Shown piece by piece: positions 1 to 5,412 of a stretch of DNA of 5,412 nucleotides. The stretch comes from Sandaracinaceae bacterium (GTDB lineage Bacteria; Myxococcota_A; Polyangia; Polyangiales; Sandaracinaceae). The notes below the pieces were generated by a model. The model made no database searches and was not told where the DNA came from. It saw nothing but the letters and a program-made list of their open reading frames with translations. Position 1 is the first letter of the stretch. Each line of letters starts with the position of its first letter. The stretch spans positions 1 through 5,412 of the forward strand of contig JANWYL010000202.1 of NCBI GenBank assembly GCA_025056955.1. The letters are read 5' to 3'. The translations under genes and the position numbers were made by a program.

Positions 1-786
1 AGCGCGAGCCTTGTGGAACGCTACAAAAGGTGAAGCTTCATCGTTGATGCCACGATTGAAGGCCAGGCTTTGAGTCAGACGCTAAAAAGAAAAATCCGAA
101 AGAAGCAGGAGATCCAAGGTCCCGCACCTTTTGAAAAAAGAGCAAACGCGCTCGAAATGCTGGCGGTTGGCGGTATTGCCTTAAAGCCTCTTGGGCAGAT
201 TGTGAAGCTCAGCCCAAGATGAGGTGGTGTCTGGCCTTGGTTTCGTTGCTGTAAGTAATGGCTGACGGCACCCGGACAGAACCAGGATCGTGCCTGGCCA
301 AAGGTCTTAAGCAGGCCGTTTATGTCGGATAGAGTGATAACTTCACACTCCGCCCATGGCGGGAAGGTGCAAGATTGCAGGAGAATTGGCCCAATTGGAC
401 CAATGCAAAACCAAGGCAAAACATGTGCCCATTGCTTTCGCCTTCTGTGCGCAGGGCTATGCAGCCCCAAAGCTGTGTATGAAGCCACTGAAACATTTGG
501 CACCCAACTTTTAAGTTTTTAGATCTTTCCCCGAAGCCAATTGCCAATTCTCAAAACGAGGAGGTGAAACGCTACCACAGTCCTCACTGGCTTGTTGACC
601 ATTTTGTTTAATTGGCAGTCGAATCTTGATACTCACTTCAGGGACCAAGGCTTTGAAGGAGGGTATTGTTCGGCTTCAGATGCTGCTTTTGTTGTGGTGC
701 AAGGGTATTCCGATTTTTTGACTTGTGGCCTGTTTTCACTCATCCTCCGTTTGCCACTGAGCAGCCTTGTGCTCTAGTTCTCGCCC
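1..786. other. Long stretch without a supported gene
   Basis: I find no convincing gene in this stretch. Open frames on either strand (for example minus 75-503 and plus 592-777) give Cys/Trp/Phe-rich, low-charge translations with no recognisable motif and no positioned ribosome binding site. The best coding-like signal is plus frame 1: ten codons from the left edge end at a TGA (31-33), then the frame stays open from 34 to a TGA at 220-222. Its translation is rich in Lys/Arg/Ala/Gly, lacks Cys and Trp after the stop, and has no good start codon. This could be the decayed tail of a gene lying to the left, or chance. Small structures inside are a double 9-bp palindrome (386-403), a doubled 7-bp word (536-549), a short GC-rich hairpin (350-362) and a perfect but orphan Shine-Dalgarno sequence (559-567). 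The promoter of the gene at 787 should lie near the right end, but I cannot identify convincing -35 and -10 boxes. Confidence 0.6.
386..403. repeat. Two tandem 9-bp palindromic units (TTGGNCCAA)
   Basis: The units TTGGCCCAA (386-394) and TTGGACCAA (395-403) lie directly head to tail. Each is a palindrome around one central base, and with the flanking A and T each extends to ATTGGNCCAAT. The junction CCAATTGG is itself palindromic. Tandem short dyads such as these can be protein-binding sites, but no adjacent gene start or promoter supports that here, so only the repeat itself is seen. Confidence 0.5.
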
Positions 787-1926
787 ATGGCACGCATTGA
801 AATCCGAGAACATCGGCCCGGCCGGGATCTGGATGCCTTCATCCAAGTGGCCTATCGCGTTTTCAATGGGGATGCGGCTTGGGTTCCCCCCCTTGAGTTT
901 GAGCTTCGGAGGCGCCTGAGCCCAGGAGCAAACCCCTTTTTTGACCAAGGAGAGGTTGCGCTTTTTACCGCATGGAAAAATGGAGAGGTGGTTGGGCGCA
1001 TTTCGGCCCAGCTTGACCACGTGCACCTTGCGAAATTCCAAGACCGAGTGGGTTTTTTTGGTTTTTTTGACACAATTGACGATGATGAAGTGGGTCATGC
1101 CCTTCTCAATAAGGCGGAAGAGTGGCTCCGCAGCCGTGGGATGAAAAAAATGCGGGGGCCCCTTTCCTTCCACATTTACGAAGAGGCGGGGCTTCTCGTT
1201 GAGGGCTATGAGCACCCTCCTCAGATCCTTATGGCCCACTCGCGTCCATGGCAGAAGCGCATCCTTGAGGGAGCTGGTTTTTCAAAAGCACGCGATCTTT
1301 TTGCATGGCGCTTCGAAGTCGGCAAAGTGCCAGGACGAGCAGAAAAGGCTTGGGAAGAAATCCGCCAAATGCCTGAAGTGCGGTTCCGAACGGTCAACCG
1401 CCTGCGATTGCGAGAGGAACTCCAAGCCATTATCGAGGTTTTCAACGATGCCTGGGAAGGAAATTGGGGGCACAGGCCAGCAAGCGACAAAGAAGTCGAA
1501 AAAATCGGCCGCGATCTTCTGCCCATCTTGGATCCTGAGCTTTCCTTCATTGCCGAAATCGACGGGAAGCCCATGGGGATCTGCATCTGTCTCCCCAACC
1601 TAAACGAAGTCATCCGCGATTTCCAAGGAAGGCTTGGGCCTGTGGAAATCGCAAAGCTCATCTGGCGCTTGAAAATCCGACGCCCCCAAAGCGGGCGCCT
1701 CATGATGCTTGGCATCCGGAAGGAACTCCGGCATGTCAAGCGCTATGGCGGCCTCTCACATGCAATTTACGTTGAGCTTGCCAAGCGAGGCGAAAGACTT
1801 GGCTACAAATGGGGGGAGCTCAGCTGGACCCTCGAGGACAACCATCCAATTAACGCCGGCATCCGCTCGATGGGAGCAAAGCTTTATAAAAAGTATCGAA
1901 TTTACGAACGAAGCATTGATGCCTAG
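787..1926 (+). CDS. GNAT-fold acyltransferase-like protein, YghO / bacterial ceramide synthase-like family
   Basis: This 379-residue protein resembles the YghO family, which I recall also includes the bacterial ceramide synthase (bCerS) of Caulobacter, an enzyme that N-acylates a sphingoid base. Family landmarks in order are WVPP (32-35), NPFF (49-52), VGRISA (69-74), GFFGFFD (89-95) followed by acidic residues, RGPLSF (123-128) and GLLVEGYEHPP (135-145). The C-terminal GNAT-like half has IAEIDGKPMG (255-264), a LPNLNEVI stretch (269-276), ELSWTLEDN (344-352) and MGAKLYKKYRIYE (362-374). It has no signal peptide or transmembrane segment, so a cytoplasmic or membrane-peripheral location is expected. 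ATG 787 is the only reasonable start because an in-frame TAG lies at 775-777, yet no Shine-Dalgarno sequence precedes it. Family membership is well supported by the motifs. The acyl acceptor is not: no serine palmitoyltransferase or ceramide reductase gene is in view, so sphingolipid synthesis is an inference. It is transcribed towards the lipoprotein gene. Confidence 0.85.
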   Translation: MARIEIREHRPGRDLDAFIQVAYRVFNGDAAWVPPLEFELRRRLSPGANPFFDQGEVALFTAWKNGEVVGRISAQLDHVHLAKFQDRVGFFGFFDTIDDDEVGHALLNKAEEWLRSRGMKKMRGPLSFHIYEEAGLLVEGYEHPPQILMAHSRPWQKRILEGAGFSKARDLFAWRFEVGKVPGRAEKAWEEIRQMPEVRFRTVNRLRLREELQAIIEVFNDAWEGNWGHRPASDKEVEKIGRDLLPILDPELSFIAEIDGKPMGICICLPNLNEVIRDFQGRLGPVEIAKLIWRLKIRRPQSGRLMMLGIRKELRHVKRYGGLSHAIYVELAKRGERLGYKWGELSWTLEDNHPINAGIRSMGAKLYKKYRIYERSIDA

Positions 1927-1969
1927 AGGCCCCCAAGAAAAAAGCATCGTAGGGAAGCAACCGAGATAC

Positions 1970-3454
1970 TCAGGGCGGCGCAACGAGCCTCACCGTGAAC
2001 TCGTACTCTCCACCAGCTGAAGTTGAAGAGAAGGTGTCAACGACGATGAAGACGTCCTGAGCCATTGATCCCATGTTCCTCCAGCGCACAGTATTGAGCG
2101 TGGTGGCACCACCTGCGTCATCACCAGCAACGCACATCCGACCAGCACCCTCCACACAACTCAGCTGCAGGCTGATCGATGGATCGAAGTCACTCGACCT
2201 TCCACGCACGCTTGCCGTAAGCTCATGGTTCGGAGGCACAGAAATCACGTACACCCGATCAACACCCGCTACACCAGCACACATCGGACCAGTACCGAAA
2301 TCGTTCTCATAGCCCATGAGGTTATGGGTGTATGTGCCAGGATCAATGCGTTGGGGATTCGTGCACCGTTCTCCATCTGGAGCAGGAGGAATGGCATCGA
2401 TTGCAAAGGTGATCGTGAAGGGGCCAGCTTCGGAAGAAAAAAAAGAATCCACCACTGCGTAGATCCGCGCTGTCTCACCTCCGGTATTGTCCCACCTCAA
2501 CACCTCTTGCATGCCGAAACGGTCCGAACTCCGAAGACAAACCCTTGGGGTCCCGCCACAATTTTGGCCAACAAGGCTTAAGGAAGGATCAAAATCAGGA
2601 TCGGTGGAATCCAACGTCACCGTGAGGCGGCGACCGGCTGGCACATCGATGCCATAGACAACGTCTGGACCTCCAACGCCCGAGCAGCCAGTTCCGGCCC
2701 CGTAGTCGTTTGTTGCACCCACCGTTGTGCCCATGTAGGTGCCCGGTGAAACGATCCCCGCATCCTCACAGCGCTCGCCTGCTGTCGCAGGAGGCATATC
2801 AACCAACACAACCTCAAGCTCAAAAGGACCTCCCAGTGAAGTCGCCCGCGCGGTGTCGACAATGGCATAGATGCGCTCGGGGCTACTCCCACGGTTGAGG
2901 TATCGCGCTTCATCCCAATCACCAGCAAGGCCTCCATCGTTGCTTGCAATACAGGCGGGCGAACTCCCGGTACACACAGCACTGCGAACAAGGTTGATGG
3001 AGGGGTTGAAGTCACTTGTGCCGCGCACGCGGACACGGAGGAGATTGCCGGCTGGCACATCGATGGCGTAAACAACATCTGGCCCTAAGGTCCCCGAGCA
3101 CCCCATGCCCCCAGCATAATCGTTACGCGCCCCAAGGCTTGAGGCCATGAGGGTGCCTGGTCCGATCATCCTCGCGCTCTCGCAAGTATCGTTCGAAACG
3201 GGAGGAGGCATCCACGCATCGGGCATCCACGCATCGGGCATCCACGCATCAGGCTCTCGCCACGCATCAGGTTCCATGTAGGCATCTTCCATCATGCCCA
3301 TGTCAGGAAGCATGAAGGCATCTTGAAGATTCACGTCTGCCCTCGGCGTGTCCCCCCCCCCATCACCCAAGGTAAAGGCATCAATCTGCTCTTGCCTCCT
3401 GTCTCCACACCCCAAAACCAACACACACGCAAAAAACAAAGAACGAAAGCGCAT
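1970..3454 (-). CDS. Secreted lipoprotein with PDAW-repeat linker and three Cys-rich beta-domain repeats
   Basis: This 494-residue surface or periplasmic lipoprotein has no known specific function. Residues 1-16 form a lipoprotein signal peptide: Arg2 and Arg4, a hydrophobic core, and VLGC with Cys16 as the lipidated residue; Gly17 is compatible with outer-membrane sorting. Residues about 25-85 are an Asp/Ala/Met/Pro linker ending in EPDAW and PDAWM repeats. Three homologous domains of about 130 residues follow, near 85-219, 223-353 and 358-492. Each carries a PGT(Y/L) strand, an NDY/NDF turn, a DVVYxIDVPAG-like strand, an F(D/N)PS(I/L)(S/N)L strand and a xIYAVVD-like strand. The pattern resembles pre-peptidase C-terminal (PPC)-type beta domains, but that assignment is by eye. 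Each domain has four cysteines (91/119/161/168, 229/257/299/306, 364/392/433/441), probably disulfide-bonded. I chose ATG 3454 over the longer TTG 3472 frame because GGAGGAG sits 6 nt upstream and the signal peptide then starts correctly. No protease or other catalytic motif is visible. A G10 tract lies in the linker coding region. Confidence 0.88.
   Translation of the reverse strand: MRFRSLFFACVLVLGCGDRRQEQIDAFTLGDGGGDTPRADVNLQDAFMLPDMGMMEDAYMEPDAWREPDAWMPDAWMPDAWMPPPVSNDTCESARMIGPGTLMASSLGARNDYAGGMGCSGTLGPDVVYAIDVPAGNLLRVRVRGTSDFNPSINLVRSAVCTGSSPACIASNDGGLAGDWDEARYLNRGSSPERIYAIVDTARATSLGGPFELEVVLVDMPPATAGERCEDAGIVSPGTYMGTTVGATNDYGAGTGCSGVGGPDVVYGIDVPAGRRLTVTLDSTDPDFDPSLSLVGQNCGGTPRVCLRSSDRFGMQEVLRWDNTGGETARIYAVVDSFFSSEAGPFTITFAIDAIPPAPDGERCTNPQRIDPGTYTHNLMGYENDFGTGPMCAGVAGVDRVYVISVPPNHELTASVRGRSSDFDPSISLQLSCVEGAGRMCVAGDDAGGATTLNTVRWRNMGSMAQDVFIVVDTFSSTSAGGEYEFTVRLVAPP
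3208..3252 (-). repeat. Three tandem 15-bp units encoding PDAWM-type pentapeptides
   Basis: On the plus strand the 15-mer gcatccacgcatcgg occurs at 3208-3222 and 3223-3237, and again at 3238-3252 with one base changed near its end. An 18-bp relative follows at 3253-3270 and encodes the adjoining PDAWRE segment. The units keep the reading frame and lengthen the Pro/Asp/Ala/Trp linker between the lipid anchor and the folded domains. Copy-number change in multiples of 15 bp would alter linker length without breaking the frame. Confidence 0.9.
3352..3361 (-). repeat. Ten-base homopolymer (G10 on the coding strand) inside the lipoprotein gene
   Basis: The plus strand shows ten consecutive C residues, read as GGG GGG GGG G in the lipoprotein frame. 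They encode the Gly32-Gly34 run and the first base of Asp35, just after the signal peptide. Loss of one G leads to a TGA at 3331-3333, and gain of one G leads to a TGA at 3303-3305, so either change stops translation before the three folded domains. Tracts of this length and position are typical of slipped-strand phase variation, but an assembly or sequencing length error is also possible. Confidence 0.85.
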
Positions 3455-3460
3455 ACCAAT

Positions 3461-3467
3461 CTCCTCC
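3461..3467 (-). promoter_or_regulatory. Shine-Dalgarno sequence of the lipoprotein gene (GGAGGAG)
   Basis: GGAGGAG lies 6 nt upstream of ATG 3454 on the minus strand. It is a near-ideal ribosome binding site and decides the start: the alternative in-frame TTG at 3472 would lie upstream of it and add six residues, some acidic, ahead of the signal peptide. Confidence 0.85.
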
Positions 3468-3470
3468 GCC

Positions 3471-3496
3471 AAAAAAGGAATACCTCAATTTTAGGT
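3471..3496 (-). terminator. Weak palindrome plus T-run after ugd (uncertain terminator)
   Basis: In the 51-bp gap between the ugd stop and the lipoprotein start, acctcaattttaggt (plus strand, 3482-3496) is an imperfect 15-bp palindrome with ACCT/AGGT arms. On the minus strand it is followed five bases later by six T residues (3471-3476). The stem is only about four base pairs and AT-rich inside, so it would be a poor intrinsic terminator. It could instead be an operator-like dyad or mean nothing. Read-through from ugd into the lipoprotein gene is likely. Confidence 0.22.
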
Positions 3497-3505
3497 TTCA
3501 ATCCA

Positions 3506-4816
3506 CTAGGAGCCGCGAACACCTATCCCTTCGTAGTGAAAACCAAGTGCGCGAAGCCCGTAATTTGACCAGATGTTCCGCCCATCGAGAAGAATCGGAC
3601 GATTCATGATTGAACGCAAGCGCTCGAAATCCGGGTTTTGGTAGGGGCGCCATTCGGTAACGAGAACCAACGCATCCGCTCCTTGCGCAGCAGCATAGGG
3701 ATCAGGAGCAATCTCAATTCGGTCTCCATAGAGGGCACGGGCGTTGGCATGGGCTTCAGGATCATGAGCAGACACGGTCGCCCCATCGGCCAAGAGCGCA
3801 TCGATCAGGGTCAAAGCAGGAGACTCGCGAATGTCGTCTGTGCGTGGCTTGAAAGCAATGCCCCAAACTGCAATCCGCTTTCCGCGCAAGTCACCGTCAA
3901 AAATGGCTCGGAGCTTGCGGAAAAGAACCCCTTTTTGGCGTTGATTGACCCGCTCTGTGGCGATCGCCAGTTCAAGTTCAAGCCCGTGGTCGCGCGCAGT
4001 GTGGATGAGGGCTGCCACATCCTTGGGAAAACAAGAGCCGCCATAGCCTGGGCCAGCATAAAGAAATTTGGGGCCAATCCTTGAGTCGCTTCCCACCCCA
4101 TGCCGGACGTGGTGAATGTCAGCACCCACTTTTTCACACAAAAGCGCTATCTCGTTCATCAAAGAAATCCGCATGGCAAGCATGGCATTCGACACATATT
4201 TCGTGAGCTCGGCCGAGGCGGGGTCCATCCAAAGAATGCGGTTTTTATCTAAGTTCAACGGGTGGTAAATCCGGGCCATGATGTCACGCGCAAAGGCATC
4301 ATTATCATCTATCCCAATCACAATCCGATCGGGTCGCATGAAATCGTTGATCGCATCCCCTTCTTTGAGAAACTCTGGATTTGAAACGTAGTGCACCCGA
4401 TGGTTGGCTGAAGCCAAAATCCGACGAATTCGGATGCTTGTGCCCACAGGAACAGTGCTTTTCATCACAAAAACGCTTTCTCCCCGTACTGATCTCGCTA
4501 CCTCTTCGGCAACCGCGTCCACAGCCGAAAGATCAGCCCCTCCATCTGCACGCATGGGCGTTCCAACGGCACAAAAAATCACTTGAGAGCGCGCAATCGA
4601 GCCACCAATATCGCTTGAAAATTCGAGACGCCCAGCCGCACCATTCCGTTCCACCAATTCCTTAAGTCCAGGTTCAAAGATCGGAATTTCACCTTTCTTC
4701 AGGCGCTCGATTTTTTGGACGTCAATGTCAGCACCGATCACGTAATGACCCGTTTCGGCAAGACCGGCACTGGTCACAAGCCCAACGTATCCTGTTCCAA
4801 TCACACAAATCTTCAC
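3506..4816 (-). CDS. ugd: UDP-glucose 6-dehydrogenase
   Basis: This cytoplasmic enzyme oxidises UDP-glucose to UDP-glucuronate using two NAD+. The protein is 436 residues, normal for bacterial single-chain enzymes (TuaD/RkpK/Ugd type). The N-terminal Rossmann domain starts with the NAD-binding GTGYVG (7-12) and has the acidic Asp30/Asp32 after the second strand; VGTPMRADGGAD (84-95) and KSTVPVGT (119-126) follow. NPEFLKEG (146-153) carries the conserved Glu, and LTKYVSNA (204-211) carries the Lys206 and Asn210 of the active site. GPGYGGSCFPKD (255-266) contains the catalytic Cys262 and Asp266. The C-terminal UDP-binding domain shows WGIAFKPRTDDIRESP (318-333). All key residues are intact. The start is GTG 4816 with an AAAGGGG ribosome-binding sequence 6 nt upstream. 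It follows the UDP-glucuronate decarboxylase gene by 44 bp, so its product is the substrate of its upstream neighbour's enzyme. The family call is very secure. Confidence 0.97.
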   Translation of the reverse strand: MKICVIGTGYVGLVTSAGLAETGHYVIGADIDVQKIERLKKGEIPIFEPGLKELVERNGAAGRLEFSSDIGGSIARSQVIFCAVGTPMRADGGADLSAVDAVAEEVARSVRGESVFVMKSTVPVGTSIRIRRILASANHRVHYVSNPEFLKEGDAINDFMRPDRIVIGIDDNDAFARDIMARIYHPLNLDKNRILWMDPASAELTKYVSNAMLAMRISLMNEIALLCEKVGADIHHVRHGVGSDSRIGPKFLYAGPGYGGSCFPKDVAALIHTARDHGLELELAIATERVNQRQKGVLFRKLRAIFDGDLRGKRIAVWGIAFKPRTDDIRESPALTLIDALLADGATVSAHDPEAHANARALYGDRIEIAPDPYAAAQGADALVLVTEWRPYQNPDFERLRSIMNRPILLDGRNIWSNYGLRALGFHYEGIGVRGS

Positions 4817-4822
4817 GGCATG

Positions 4823-4829
4823 CCCCTTT
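4823..4829 (-). promoter_or_regulatory. Ribosome binding site of ugd (AAAGGGG)
   Basis: On the minus strand AAAGGGG lies 6 nt before GTG 4816. It supports the GTG start; the ATG just upstream (4819-4821) is out of frame and runs into TGA. The AAA part is contributed by the downstream copy of the 14-bp duplication at 4827-4854. Confidence 0.6.
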
Positions 4830-4854
4830 CTTTAAACTCGTTTCTTTAAACTCG
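4827..4854. repeat. Perfect 14-bp tandem duplication in the uxs-ugd spacer
   Basis: The word tttctttaaactcg occurs at 4827-4840 and again, identically, at 4841-4854. It fills most of the 44-bp gap between the decarboxylase stop (4861-4863) and the ugd start. The copy nearer to ugd overlaps its ribosome-binding sequence. A recent slippage duplication is the simplest explanation. Confidence 0.95.
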
Positions 4855-4860
4855 CTGAAT

Positions 4861-5412
4861 TTAGTGAGAGATGGATTCACGGAAGTAGGCAATTGTGCGC
4901 CTCAGCCCTTCTTCGAGCGAAACCTTTGGAGCAAAACCGAGAAGGGTTTTTGCTCGCCTGAGATCGGGACAGCGCCTTTTTGGATCGTCAATTGGAAGCT
5001 CGCGCCACGTAAGCCCAGAAGAAGAGCCGGTGAGCTTCAGAACGATCTGCGCCAACTCAAGCACAGTAAACTCGCTGTCATTTCCAAGGTTAACTGGGCC
5101 GCAATCCTCTGGATACTCCATGAGCATGAGCAATCCATCGATCAGATCGTCAACATAACAAAAGGAGCGGGTCTGCTCTCCTTGGCCATAGATTGTGAGG
5201 GGCTTCCCGTGAAGGGCTTGGACGATGAAGTTGGACACAACCCGCCCATCGTTTGGATCCATGCGCGGCCCATAAGTGTTAAAAATGCGGGCAATGCGCA
5301 CCTCCACGCCGTGCACCCTCGCAAAGTCCATGCAGAGGCTTTCCGCAACCCGCTTTCCTTCATCATAGCAAGCGCGCGGGCCCAGTGTGTTTACAGCGCC
5401 TCGATACTCCTC
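4861..5412 (-). CDS. uxs: UDP-glucuronate decarboxylase (UDP-xylose synthase), 5' end beyond window
   Basis: This is the C-terminal 183 residues of an extended short-chain dehydrogenase/reductase that converts UDP-glucuronate to UDP-xylose and CO2 with bound NAD+. The frame stays open to the right edge, so the N-terminal Rossmann part (GxxGxxG, roughly 130 residues) is missing and the true start is not visible; the ATG at 5331 is internal. The fragment has GPRACYDEGKR with the catalytic Tyr16 and Lys20 of the YxxxK motif (fragment numbering), FNTYGPR (44-50), NDGRVVSNF (54-62) and GEQTRSFCYVDDL (78-90) with the conserved Arg82. It also has the DDPKRRCPDLRRAK and LGF.P.V.LEEGL tail. The combination of ACYDEGKR, NDGRVVSNF and TRSFCYV is characteristic of UXS and separates it from GalE-type epimerases and RmlB-type dehydratases. 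It is followed at 44 bp by ugd, which makes its substrate. UDP-xylose would serve glycan or exopolysaccharide synthesis. Confidence 0.93.
   Translation of the reverse strand, partial: EEYRGAVNTLGPRACYDEGKRVAESLCMDFARVHGVEVRIARIFNTYGPRMDPNDGRVVSNFIVQALHGKPLTIYGQGEQTRSFCYVDDLIDGLLMLMEYPEDCGPVNLGNDSEFTVLELAQIVLKLTGSSSGLTWRELPIDDPKRRCPDLRRAKTLLGFAPKVSLEEGLRRTIAYFRESISH

Noticed and set aside
350..362. Short hairpin CCGCC-CAT-GGCGG
   Set aside because: Only a 5-bp stem with a 3-nt loop, no T-run after it on either strand and no gene end nearby, so no terminator role can be argued.
75..503. 142-codon open frame on the minus strand in the gene-free region
   Set aside because: The translation is rich in Cys, Trp, Phe and Ser with no domain pattern, and there is no ribosome binding site; it looks like a chance frame.
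559..603. Perfect Shine-Dalgarno AGGAGGTGA at 559-567 followed by an open frame from TTG 592 to 777
   Set aside because: No ATG, GTG or TTG lies 5-12 nt downstream; the TTG at 592 is about 25 nt away and its translation has no protein-like features.
595..747. Promoter boxes at TTGACC (595-600) and TTGACT (718-723) upstream of the acyltransferase gene
   Set aside because: Neither has a recognisable -10 hexamer at 16-18 bp, so they are not called as promoters.
1053..1068. Two T7 runs (T7-GG-T7) in the acyltransferase gene as a phase-variation signal
   Set aside because: They encode the family-typical GFFGFF segment (residues 89-94), so protein constraint explains them; runs of seven T are also short for a switch.
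736..1239. 167-codon frame antisense to the acyltransferase gene
   Set aside because: It is the shadow of a clearly conserved plus-strand protein and has no motif of its own.
1927..1969. Bidirectional terminator between the convergent genes
   Set aside because: The 43-bp gap has a T6 run on the minus strand (1938-1943) but no stable stem in front of it; the GCCT-AG-AGGC dyad at the acyltransferase stop has only a 4-bp stem and a 2-nt loop.
3455..3472. Upstream TTG start (3472) for the lipoprotein gene
   Set aside because: It would place the GGAGGAG ribosome binding site inside the coding sequence and put an acidic segment before the signal peptide; ATG 3454 fits better.

Overview
The window looks like a chromosomal segment from a Gram-negative bacterium, most likely Myxococcota or a related former deltaproteobacterial lineage. 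The main clue is the secreted lipoprotein at 1970-3454, whose Asp/Ala-rich 'PDAW' linker and repeated Cys-containing beta domains resemble the surface lipoproteins common in that phylum. The placement is an inference; there is no rRNA or marker gene to confirm it. Base composition is moderate and homopolymer runs are frequent. Layout from left to right: 1-786 holds no gene I can support, only a weak coding-like frame near the left edge and some short palindromic or repeated motifs. A plus-strand gene at 787-1926 encodes a 379-residue GNAT-fold protein of the YghO / bacterial ceramide synthase-like family. It converges, across a 43-bp gap, on three minus-strand genes. In transcription order these are a UDP-glucuronate decarboxylase (4861 to beyond the right edge, 5' end missing), UDP-glucose 6-dehydrogenase (3506-4816) and the lipoprotein (1970-3454). 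The spacers of 44 and 51 bp suggest a single transcription unit, although the lipoprotein may be only loosely attached to it. The two sugar-nucleotide enzymes form a complete two-step route, UDP-glucose to UDP-glucuronate to UDP-xylose, that normally feeds a polysaccharide or glycan cluster; the rest of that cluster would lie to the right. The acyltransferase-like gene points to sphingolipid or other N-acyl lipid chemistry, so the window as a whole is about the cell envelope: lipid, glycan precursor and surface lipoprotein. The most notable sequence signal is a run of ten G residues (coding strand) inside the 5' part of the lipoprotein gene. A change of one base in either direction would truncate the protein before its folded domains, which is the layout of a phase-variable contingency locus. 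I see no clear novel multi-gene system; no CRISPR array, tRNA, rRNA or mobile element was found.
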